From Microcaldota archaeon (GTDB taxonomy: Archaea; Micrarchaeota; Micrarchaeia; Norongarragalinales; UBA8480), in NCBI GenBank assembly GCA_023247085.1, contig JAHFHC010000018.1:1-18031 (forward strand): a stretch of DNA of 18,031 nucleotides, written 5' to 3'. The translations under genes and the position numbers were made by a program. The notes beneath the pieces were generated by a model, which saw nothing but the letters and a program-made list of their open reading frames with translations, had not been told where the DNA came from and ran no database searches. Numbering within the stretch: the first letter of the stretch is position 1; each line of letters opens with the position of its first letter. Below are positions 12,325 through 18,031 of this stretch, piece after piece.

Positions 12325-14223
12325 TTAAGCTCTAGATTCCATTATCTTTTGGTAAATTAGATACAATAAATAAAGCAATAACAGTCCCGCTGTACCAACA
12401 ACAATGTAAGTAAGTAGCTGGTCGTCGTTGCGGTTTACTTCTATTGACGCCGTTTCTCCAGGCACTAATGGAACAATTGCGGTTTTGATTCTTCCGTTTT
12501 GAGCTGTAAATGTGATTTCGTAATTTCCTTTTACTGGTGGCTGTACGCTGCATTCAACAACCGGATTGGGTAAACTTGGTTTTAATATTGTGCAACTACA
12601 TGGGTTGTTTCCATTTGTTTGCCTGCATGATGCATTTGCCAGTACTTCTGAACTATTCGCTATAATCGTCATTTTAGCAGGTGTATTTTCAGAAATCGTT
12701 GCAGGCGTGGTAACAAACGTGTCTATTTGTAGTTGCATGTCGTTGCCCAAACTAATTATTGTGTTAAGATCTTCAAGTGAAAGCGGCTTAGCTGATGCGC
12801 TTGTTACGTTTACTGTTTTAACCCCGCATGTTGCTCCGCTTATAGCTGCTGTTGGGGTGAATCTACCCGCTAAATCGTAAATGCACACTCCACTGCACTC
12901 TCCTTCTCCAGTGACATTTGCAGAACAACCCGACGCTAGCGTTGTTCTCCCATTTCCACAAACGATGTTTATCAAACCCGGCGGAGTCCTAACGTTGCTA
13001 TACTTAGCCGTTACAACAAGATGTTGCCCAGTGTTTACTGTTAAAACTGAAGTTAAGTTGCAAACTGGCGGTTTTAGCGTTGTTGAATTAGCCGCATTAG
13101 TGACTGCAAGAGTGCTGGGGTTACTTGTTGTTGCGCTTGGCGCGACAGTTACGCTGTTCGTAGCGCAAGTGATTCCAGCTATTGTAACGCGCGGTGTAAC
13201 TGCGCCAGTTTGATTATAAAAACAATTTGTAGCGCATGTTCCAGTTGCACCGCTGCAAGTAACTGGGTTAGTGACACCATTGCCGCAGTTTACATTAATT
13301 GTTCCAACTGGCACAGCAAAATTTTGATAATTAACAGTTACTGCCGTAGATGCATTAAATGCGGTTTGGCGAGACACATTAACTTGACACGCTGCACCGA
13401 ACCCACATTGGTTAATCACTTGCACTCCAGTTGCATAAACGCACTGGTTACTAGCACTGCATGTCGGCGCTCGGTATTGTGTGCCTGTGCATGTATTTGT
13501 ACAATCTGAAGCATCGCAACACTCTACTGCTTGTTGTTGACTTCCCGGACAAGAAACCCTAATTTTATTAAAACAACTCGCTGTGCAAGCTACTGGTTGA
13601 GTTTCAGTAGTAGTATTAGCGTTATTGACAGTGCTACTAGTTGACACGGTTACGATTGCCTCGCTGCTGTCAGTTCCGCCGTTGTCCCTTGACCTTGCTT
13701 TTATTTGACACCCTGTTTTGCCACTTGGTGCAGTCCAACTATAACTCCAAGAAGTTGTTCCAGTAGCTGGCCTCCATTGCCCATCACCACAACCATTAAC
13801 CGAAGCAATTTGCACCTCTACGCTTTGAACAGTTCCGTCAGAATCACTCGCCGAACCAGAAATAGAAACCGGAGACGAAACAGTCGGATTACCAGCTCCC
13901 GGACTAGTAATAGAGACACTTGGAGGCGAATTAGACGCAGAAGAAATAACAGAAGAAAAAGAACAAGAAGATATTCCGTCAGGATTGCTTGCTGAAGCAG
14001 TTATTGTCTTTGAACCAGCTGAAGTGTACAAGCAAGTAAATGTGTTGCTTGTTTGTTTTACTCCATTTTCGCATGAAATCGTTGATAGTATTTCATTTCC
14101 AAGTGTTACTGTAAAGCTTAATTGTTGTCCAACTGTTCCAGTTGTTGGTCCATTAATTGTGCAAGAATGCGCTAAACCAACAAAAACAAGTACAACTAAC
14201 AACGCCAATAGCTGGTTATCCAT
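12325..14223 (-). CDS. Cysteine-rich secreted protein with Ig-like domains and C-terminal membrane anchor
   Basis: 632 residues. Residues 1-20 are a signal peptide (DNQLLALLVVLVFVGLAHS). An Ig-like unit with paired cysteines follows (22-95), then a typical bacterial-Ig unit with SVSITSPG...SASDSDG (102-194), a cysteine-dense linker (211-280, about 13 Cys), and two tandem related domains at about 295-362 and 403-474. A further Ig-like region is at about 500-590, and one membrane helix at about 603-625 (LLTYIVVGTAGLLLLYLLYL) is followed by a short basic tail. The protein is thus anchored with its bulk outside the cell; N-x-S/T sequons and probable disulfides fit that. The start is supported by a TATA box. 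No enzymatic motif is seen, and a structural or binding role is inference. Confidence 0.85.
   Translation of the reverse strand: MDNQLLALLVVLVFVGLAHSCTINGPTTGTVGQQLSFTVTLGNEILSTISCENGVKQTSNTFTCLYTSAGSKTITASASNPDGISSCSFSSVISSASNSPPSVSITSPGAGNPTVSSPVSISGSASDSDGTVQSVEVQIASVNGCGDGQWRPATGTTSWSYSWTAPSGKTGCQIKARSRDNGGTDSSEAIVTVSTSSTVNNANTTTETQPVACTASCFNKIRVSCPGSQQQAVECCDASDCTNTCTGTQYRAPTCSASNQCVYATGVQVINQCGFGAACQVNVSRQTAFNASTAVTVNYQNFAVPVGTINVNCGNGVTNPVTCSGATGTCATNCFYNQTGAVTPRVTIAGITCATNSVTVAPSATTSNPSTLAVTNAANSTTLKPPVCNLTSVLTVNTGQHLVVTAKYSNVRTPPGLINIVCGNGRTTLASGCSANVTGEGECSGVCIYDLAGRFTPTAAISGATCGVKTVNVTSASAKPLSLEDLNTIISLGNDMQLQIDTFVTTPATISENTPAKMTIIANSSEVLANASCRQTNGNNPCSCTILKPSLPNPVVECSVQPPVKGNYEITFTAQNGRIKTAIVPLVPGETASIEVNRNDDQLLTYIVVGTAGLLLLYLLYLIYQKIMESRA
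12802..13017 (-). repeat. Second copy of the tandem Cys domain in the surface protein
   Basis: Residues 403-474 share the pattern of the other copy (13138-13341): VT.kY.N...P.G.IN..CGNG, two central Cys, C.YD..G..TP...I.G.TC, then a VTV-type strand. Divergence is high at DNA level, so this is an old duplication. Confidence 0.65.
13138..13341 (-). repeat. First copy of the tandem Cys domain in the surface protein
   Basis: Residues 295-362 contain VTVNYQNFAVPVGTINVNCG, CATNCFYNQTGAVTP and IAGITC, aligning end to end with residues 403-474. The N-terminal unit (residues 48-87, CENG...CLYTSAG...SSC) looks like a more distant third copy. Confidence 0.65.
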
Positions 14224-14257
14224 TATAGCAAATTATCACATTCCTTTCACAGTCCAC

Positions 14258-14267
14258 ATTTAAATGG
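14258..14267 (-). promoter_or_regulatory. TATA-like box of the 632-residue surface protein gene
   Basis: CATTTAAATG, palindromic, is centred about 39 nt before the ATG at 14223 and implies a leader of about 12 nt without a clear Shine-Dalgarno. Confidence 0.4.
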
Positions 14268-14351
14268 ATTATCCCTTGATTAGTGATTCTTTTACGTTGT
14301 TTGCAAAAAAGAATATGATGAGCGCGGCGTCTGGAAGCGGTGTGCTAATCT

Positions 14352-14365
14352 AAAAGTCTACTTTT
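14352..14365. repeat. Short perfect inverted repeat in the divergent spacer
   Basis: AAAAGT-CT-ACTTTT followed by T-rich DNA, upstream of the MazG-like gene. It could be an operator or only part of the AT-rich promoter region. The 211-nt spacer 14224-14434 holds nothing else that I can call beyond the two promoters. Confidence 0.25.
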
Positions 14366-14386
14366 TTGTGGATTTTTTTCTACGTT

Positions 14387-14397
14387 CTTTATATTAA
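14387..14397 (+). promoter_or_regulatory. TATA box of the MazG-like gene
   Basis: CTTTATATTAA predicts a start near 14418, leaving a leader of roughly 16 nt that contains GGTGAT at 14424-14429. This complements the archaeal 16S 3' end and sits 5 nt before the GTG at 14435. Confidence 0.55.
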
Positions 14398-14434
14398 GCA
14401 TTTTCGCTTTTTTTCTTAATATGGGTGATTTAAA

Positions 14435-14809
14435 GTGGTTACAAAATGGAGTAGTTCAACGCGGTTAGATGAATATTATACTGTAAAAGGACTTCGCCGT
14501 GAAATTGCTTTAGTTGATGAGAATAGTGACTTATATAAAAAGCCAATTCATCAGCTTAACAAAGAATTAGTATGTACTTTATCTCATGATGTTGATATGT
14601 TGAACAAAACGTTGAAAGCGTTTGGAATGTTTTCGGATAATTCTCGTGATTTAAGAAAACGGGTAGATATAATGAAGCGAGTTAGAGAAGAATTAGGCAG
14701 TGTTTTTTTATCTTCTTTGCGTGTAGCTAATTCTATGGATATTGACGTGAGCCAATCAGTAAAAGAAAAAATTTATCCCGCATTACAAGCGTTGGAAAAA
14801 ATAAATTAA
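14435..14809 (+). CDS. Small all-helical protein, distantly MazG-like
   Basis: 124 residues, predicted all helical and cytoplasmic. The start is GTG, chosen because GGTGAT lies 5 nt upstream; the nearby ATG at 14421 is in another frame that stops after about 15 codons. The segment REELGSVFLSSLRVANSMDI to about 103, then DVSQSVKEKI, resembles the second half of MazG-type NTP pyrophosphatases (EELGDVLxxLxxLAxxxGIDLxxAVxxK), and KELVCTLSHDVDML at 43-56 could be the first helix. The Asp of the metal-binding ExxD motif is Ser here (S89) and the EExxE motif is not clear. If it belongs to this fold it may be inactive or changed in function. It stands alone, followed by a strong hairpin and T run. 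Confidence 0.55.
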   Translation: MVTKWSSSTRLDEYYTVKGLRREIALVDENSDLYKKPIHQLNKELVCTLSHDVDMLNKTLKAFGMFSDNSRDLRKRVDIMKRVREELGSVFLSSLRVANSMDIDVSQSVKEKIYPALQALEKIN

Positions 14810-14817
14810 TATAATCA

Positions 14818-14871
14818 GCTAAGAAATCCCGCGAGTTTACTCGCTTGGATGAATTAGCCCTCCCGTTTTTT
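14818..14871 (+). terminator. Nested GC-rich hairpin with T run after the MazG-like gene
   Basis: Stems GCTAA/TTAGC (14818-14822/14854-14858), ATCC/GGAT (14826-14829/14847-14850) and GCGAG/CTCGC (14831-14835/14840-14844) nest around a TTTA loop. A symmetric GAA/GAA internal loop lies between the outer two, able to form sheared G-A pairs. Six T follow at 14866-14871. It starts 8 nt after the stop codon at 14809. A terminator or stable mRNA 3' end is the simplest reading; a separate small RNA is possible. Confidence 0.5.
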
Positions 14872-14895
14872 CTAGTGTAAATTTATGATACCTAC

Positions 14896-14925
14896 CCGCA
14901 GCGCGTGTTAACGCGCCACTAGCGG
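14896..14925. other. Second GC-rich hairpin in the convergent spacer
   Basis: GCGCGT (14901-14906) and ACGCGC (14911-14916) enclose GTTA, and CCGC (14896-14899) pairs with GCGG (14922-14925) outside with an asymmetric internal loop. It lies 28 nt past the mvaD stop on that strand but has no T run there. Strikingly GC-rich for this spacer. Confidence 0.4.
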
Positions 14926-14952
14926 ACTTATCTCTATAACTAGAAATATTTA

Positions 14953-16035
14953 TTACTCCACAATTATTTCGTTAGTTTTCTCGTCATGTGAATATTTATT
15001 TACTTTGCCAGTTGTTTCATCAATTAAATGTCCTGAATTAATGTGTTTTGGCCCGGATCCAATCCCGCAGGTTATGGTTTGTTTTATTCCTTCCATTACT
15101 TCAAATTCGTTTTTAATCATTTTTTCGTATTTTTTAGTAGTAAATATATGCGCATTTGGCCCAGCGTCAAATGTATAAGCCGCAATTAGTTCACCATACT
15201 GTGCATTTATTTCATGAATTTTGTAGATGATTTCGCGCGATTTGTCATTCAAATATATTATAGGTGGCCAAGTATCAAGCATAACTGAGTGCATATTGGA
15301 GCTTTCTTTCATTATAATTTCTCCAAATTTAGCAAAATCTCGATTTATTACTGTTTGTTTTATTTCTTCTATAGCTCTTGATAAATATTTAATTCTTGCC
15401 GAGTAAAGGGTGCTTGTTTCTATAGTTCGTTTCATTCCTGCGCGTGAAGATATTTTCTTTTTTTCACTGTTAGTAATTACTACTACGTCTTTCAGTTCTG
15501 GCCAATGAGTATGTGGAGCTATTTGAATTGCGAAGGAATCGCTGCCATCCGGTTTTTCGCCTTTAGTCCACTCCACAAAACCGCCAAGAATTGACCGTGT
15601 GGCTGAACCGCTGCCTAATCTAGCCAAGATTGAAAGTTCAGTTGGAGTTAAATTTAACCCCGCGGCTTTGCTTGCCGCACAAGCTAAAGCCGCCAATCCG
15701 GAAGCACTTGAAGCAAATCCCGCAGCAGTTGGAAAACAATTTAGTGATGCTATTTTGGCTTTTTCTTTAATTTTTGCTCTATTTCTTATTGCATTTAGCT
15801 GCTCTATTCGTTCTGACATTTCGTTAGTTGTCAGATCCATTTTTTGTCCATTAATCCATAATTCATCTTCTAAAAATTTATCAGAGAAAATTACAGTAGT
15901 GCGAGTTTTTAGTTTATTATCGAGTGTAAAACTTAAGCTACTGTTAGTCGGTAATATAAGTTTTTCATCTCGTTTTCCCCAATATTTGATAACTGCTATA
16001 TTTGGCGTGGCTTCAACGGTTGATATGCTTGTCAT
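14953..16035 (-). CDS. mvaD: Diphosphomevalonate decarboxylase
   Basis: Converts diphosphomevalonate to isopentenyl diphosphate with ATP, the last step of the classical mevalonate pathway that feeds archaeal lipid synthesis. It has 360 residues of the GHMP kinase superfamily. Visible landmarks are ATPNIAVIKYWGKRD at 9-23, NSSLSFTLD at 31-39, the ATP loop PTAAGFASSASGLAAL at 102-117, RLGSGSATRS at 139-148 with R147, MHSVMLDTWPP at 248-258, and TFDAGPNAHIF at 288-298 with catalytic D290. All active-site residues of a true decarboxylase are kept, which separates it from phosphomevalonate decarboxylase-like relatives. About 25 residues extend past the usual end. It starts 5 nt after the regulator stop and is surely co-transcribed with it. 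Confidence 0.94.
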   Translation of the reverse strand: MTSISTVEATPNIAVIKYWGKRDEKLILPTNSSLSFTLDNKLKTRTTVIFSDKFLEDELWINGQKMDLTTNEMSERIEQLNAIRNRAKIKEKAKIASLNCFPTAAGFASSASGLAALACAASKAAGLNLTPTELSILARLGSGSATRSILGGFVEWTKGEKPDGSDSFAIQIAPHTHWPELKDVVVITNSEKKKISSRAGMKRTIETSTLYSARIKYLSRAIEEIKQTVINRDFAKFGEIIMKESSNMHSVMLDTWPPIIYLNDKSREIIYKIHEINAQYGELIAAYTFDAGPNAHIFTTKKYEKMIKNEFEVMEGIKQTITCGIGSGPKHINSGHLIDETTGKVNKYSHDEKTNEIIVE

Positions 16036-16040
16036 TTGTT

Positions 16041-16838
16041 TTACCTTTTTTTATTTTTTATATTTTGTATAAAATCATTAATATTATACGCATTTGCGAA
16101 TATTAGGTCATATAACTGTTCTATTTCATCCAGCTTTGGTCCATCTATTTTTATGAAACCTACCAATCCTGCGTTTGTAGAAGATCCTAGCCCAATTAAC
16201 GCTGTATTTTTAGTTATGGCTAGAGCAAGCACCGCGGATAGCGGAGCATGTCTAATTTGTAAATTATTGTATTTTTCTAGTTCTTTTAATTTTTCTATTG
16301 CCGTTTTATCTTTTTGTTCTTTTATTAGTTTTGCAGCTATTTCTGTTGAAAACAAATAATAAATTTTTTTATTACTTTCTATTTGTTTTCTTAGTGTGTT
16401 ATAATATTGTTGGCGTAAAAACGATGAAATTCCTTCATTTCTTATGAATAATGCGGGGGTTTTTGCAGCTAATCGTATTTCTCCAGGACTTTGTAACATA
16501 ATAGTTAGAATTCTGTAGAATTCATCAGAAAATTTATAGCCAGTAATATTTGCACTGATTTGAATTTGATTATATTTTGCATTATACCCGTATAATATTT
16601 CTAATGCAGTATTGGCGGTTGTTTTAAGCCATTCTTCACTAATTTTATATCCTTCTTGTGTTTTTTCTAATTTTTTATCTTTAAGTAATTCATTGAGTGC
16701 TTTGAAAACTGCCTTATACGTTATTTTTTGATTCTTTTTTTCCATGGCGTGCCAGACCCTTATTGCTGACATTGGCCAAGAAACGCTAAGTACTCTAATT
16801 ATATTTTCTTTTGTTGAATTTTCTAGTGGAAAAAGCAT
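16041..16838 (-). CDS. Predicted winged-helix transcriptional regulator with TrmB-like effector half
   Basis: 265 residues. The N-terminal part, about 8-70, predicts a winged helix: KENIIRVLSVSWPMSAIRVW, then YKAVFKALNELLKDKKLEKT and a short hairpin GYKISEEW. The C-terminal part (about 115-255) begins GEIRLAAKTPALF, contains YYLFSTEIAAKLIKEQ and IRHAPLSAVLALAI, and ends LIGLGSSTNAGLVGFIKIDG followed by LYDLIFANAY. This pattern resembles the PLD-like sensory half of TrmB-family archaeal regulators, without catalytic HKD motifs. Ligand and targets are unknown. It is the first gene of an operon with mvaD (5-nt gap), which suggests isoprenoid control or autoregulation, as inference. A TATA-like TAATTAATAA lies about 20-25 nt before the ATG. 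The gene is very AT-rich. Confidence 0.65.
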   Translation of the reverse strand: MLFPLENSTKENIIRVLSVSWPMSAIRVWHAMEKKNQKITYKAVFKALNELLKDKKLEKTQEGYKISEEWLKTTANTALEILYGYNAKYNQIQISANITGYKFSDEFYRILTIMLQSPGEIRLAAKTPALFIRNEGISSFLRQQYYNTLRKQIESNKKIYYLFSTEIAAKLIKEQKDKTAIEKLKELEKYNNLQIRHAPLSAVLALAITKNTALIGLGSSTNAGLVGFIKIDGPKLDEIEQLYDLIFANAYNINDFIQNIKNKKR

Positions 16839-16892
16839 TTGATAGTCCTTTATTAATTATTAGTAATTTCTAGTTCCAAGAAAGATTAACTT

Positions 16893-18031
16893 TTAATTAG
16901 TCAGTTTGTACAAGTATCCCCAGCGGTTGGTGTTTGTTGAGCCGTCTGGGTTTGTGGCTGAGCCAATGCGGTCAATTACGCTGACATACTTGCGATTTTT
17001 AAACTCAATGATTTCTGTGGCTCTGTCTTTTGGTGAGAAGTCAGCAACAAGTTCGTTGGTTTCTGTTGGTGTTCTACGCCAAAGCTTTGCGGAGTCGAGT
17101 TTAGTTGTAGGTATGTACATGTTGCCGTCGGACAGAGTTCTTAAGTTTGGTATTGTTAGACTATTAGGTAAGCTTTCATTTTCCCAGGTTGTTGGGTTAG
17201 TTGATTTTAGCAATGTATTGCCCTCCGGGTCGGCGCTACCTATGTAAAGTTTACCATTAAGTGATTTCATTGAGTATCCAACTGCAAAAGAGTTTAATGC
17301 TCCTGTTTCTTCTCTTCCGAATTGGTAGATTCCTGCCCATTGGGTTGTGTAGTAAATGTTGTCGTTGTATTTTTCAATTGCTAGTACGTCGCTTACTAAG
17401 TTTTTCATTTCTGGTCCCCAGTTGTTTGTTGAGTTGAACCAAAGCACGTGTCCGCCTCCTGTTTGCGTCGCGCGTGTAGTTGCGTATAACGTTGAATCAA
17501 TTTGCGTTATTCTTCTTACAATTTGGCTATCTCCATGGTATACTCTTTGCCAGTTAACGCCGTCTGTTGTTCTGAAAATGTCGCCGTCAGTTGCACCTTC
17601 GTTATTTGAGCCTGTTCCAATGTAAAGCGCGCCTGTTCCGCCTGTGCCAAACCCGTTATAAACGCCCATTGAGTATACGCCGTTTACGCTGGTTGTAACT
17701 CCGTCAAGCCAATTTGACTGCGCGGCTGTAAATGAACTCGCCCAATTTACTCCGTCAGTTGACTTGTACACGTGGCCGTTACCTGGTGTAGTGTCATTAA
17801 AAGTACCTATAAATAAGGTTTCTTGACCGCCAATAGTGAACGTGGCCATTGAAGCAATGCCTTCGCCTGGAAATGTAGATACTAAATAAGCAATTGGAAC
17901 TGTTACGTTTCGTGTTTCTGTTGTGTCTGTGTCTCCGTAATTATTAGCTACTTGCACTGTGAATGAATTTGTTCCGTTTACTAAATCTTGAACTGTAGCA
18001 ATATATTGTAATTGTGGAGTTGCAAATACAG
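16893..18031 (-). CDS. Secreted Asp-box beta-propeller protein, N-terminus beyond right edge
   Basis: The frame is open from the right edge to the TAA at 16893-16895, so the true N-terminus is outside; a GTG at 17957 is internal to an Ig-like strand (GTNSFTVQVANNYGD) and is not the start. After that Ig-like end come repeated blades with LFIGT/LYIGT strands and Asp-box turns: YKSTDGVNWASS, FRTTDGVNWQRV and LKSTNPTTWENE. This is the S/T-x-D-x-G-x-x-W pattern of sialidase-type and related propellers. No sialidase arginine triad or catalytic motif is evident in the visible part, so enzymatic activity should not be assumed. It is likely extracellular, judging from composition and sequons. The C-terminus ends in a propeller strand (GYLYKLTN) without a membrane anchor. 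Confidence 0.8.
   Translation of the reverse strand, partial: VFATPQLQYIATVQDLVNGTNSFTVQVANNYGDTDTTETRNVTVPIAYLVSTFPGEGIASMATFTIGGQETLFIGTFNDTTPGNGHVYKSTDGVNWASSFTAAQSNWLDGVTTSVNGVYSMGVYNGFGTGGTGALYIGTGSNNEGATDGDIFRTTDGVNWQRVYHGDSQIVRRITQIDSTLYATTRATQTGGGHVLWFNSTNNWGPEMKNLVSDVLAIEKYNDNIYYTTQWAGIYQFGREETGALNSFAVGYSMKSLNGKLYIGSADPEGNTLLKSTNPTTWENESLPNSLTIPNLRTLSDGNMYIPTTKLDSAKLWRRTPTETNELVADFSPKDRATEIIEFKNRKYVSVIDRIGSATNPDGSTNTNRWGYLYKLTN

Noticed and set aside
13705-13995. 96-codon plus-strand frame rich in Arg and Asn
   Set aside because: It is the reverse shadow of Ser/Thr-rich coding in the surface protein gene.
14315-14350. ATGATGA at 14315-14321 as a box C/D RNA C box
   Set aside because: No CTGA D box follows at a suitable distance and no terminal stem is present.
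14818-14871. IS200/IS605 right end or TnpB guide RNA end
   Set aside because: The hairpin is similar in style, but no tnpA, tnpB or left end is present; kept only as an alternative reading of the hairpin.
1-18031. CRISPR array, tRNA, rRNA or insertion sequence
   Set aside because: I saw no regularly spaced direct repeats, no tRNA arms with a T-loop, no rRNA stretch and no transposase in either strand.

Overview
The window reads as archaeal. It carries a paired fibrillarin/Nop5 operon, a type II (archaeal/eukaryotic-type) methionine aminopeptidase, a mevalonate-pathway decarboxylase and a Trm9-like tRNA methyltransferase. Many genes have a TATA-like box about 28-40 nt before the start codon, which implies leaderless or very short-leader mRNAs. 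Others have Shine-Dalgarno sequences (GAGGT, GGTGAT) that match the archaeal 16S tail. Small gene sizes, tight packing and several very large secreted Ig-like proteins suggest a small-genome DPANN-type archaeon, but the lineage is inference. By eye, base composition is moderate in most genes and clearly AT-richer in the phosphotransferase-like gene (11382-12317) and around the regulator/mvaD pair (14.9-16.8 kb).

Layout. 1-2073 (-): N-terminal 691 residues of a large secreted adhesin-like protein, cut by the left edge. 2140-4053 (-): methionine aminopeptidase and a flippase-like membrane protein. 4100-4747 (+): Trm9-like methyltransferase. 4760-6189 (-): nop5-flpA with a 4-nt overlap. 6333-6629 (+): small two-helix PLDc_N-type membrane protein. 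6647-10489 (-): a glutaredoxin-like redoxin followed by a 1157-residue B12-dependent (class II) ribonucleotide reductase. 10893-11303 (+): a second small PLDc_N-like membrane protein with a signal peptide. 11382-12317 (+): aminoglycoside phosphotransferase-fold protein. 12325-14223 (-): cysteine-rich surface protein with C-terminal membrane anchor. 14435-14809 (+): small all-helical, MazG-like protein. 14810-14952: two GC-rich hairpins between convergent genes. 14953-16838 (-): transcriptional regulator and diphosphomevalonate decarboxylase in one operon. 16893-18031 (-): C-terminal part of a secreted beta-propeller (Asp-box) protein, cut by the right edge.

The genes fall into three themes: RNA modification (fibrillarin/Nop5 for box C/D 2'-O-methylation, Trm9-like wobble methylation), DNA precursor synthesis (redoxin plus RNR), and cell envelope (mevalonate pathway, flippase-like protein, PLDc_N proteins, three surface proteins).

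The most striking signal is a pair of 16-bp palindromes at 10530-10545 and 10561-10576, separated by 15 bp, just upstream of the redoxin-RNR genes. Each matches the bacterial NrdR-box consensus at 13 of 16 positions, the spacing is that of NrdR operators, and one box contains the likely TATA element. The RNR itself shows no N-terminal ATP-cone, so dATP control may sit at the transcriptional level.
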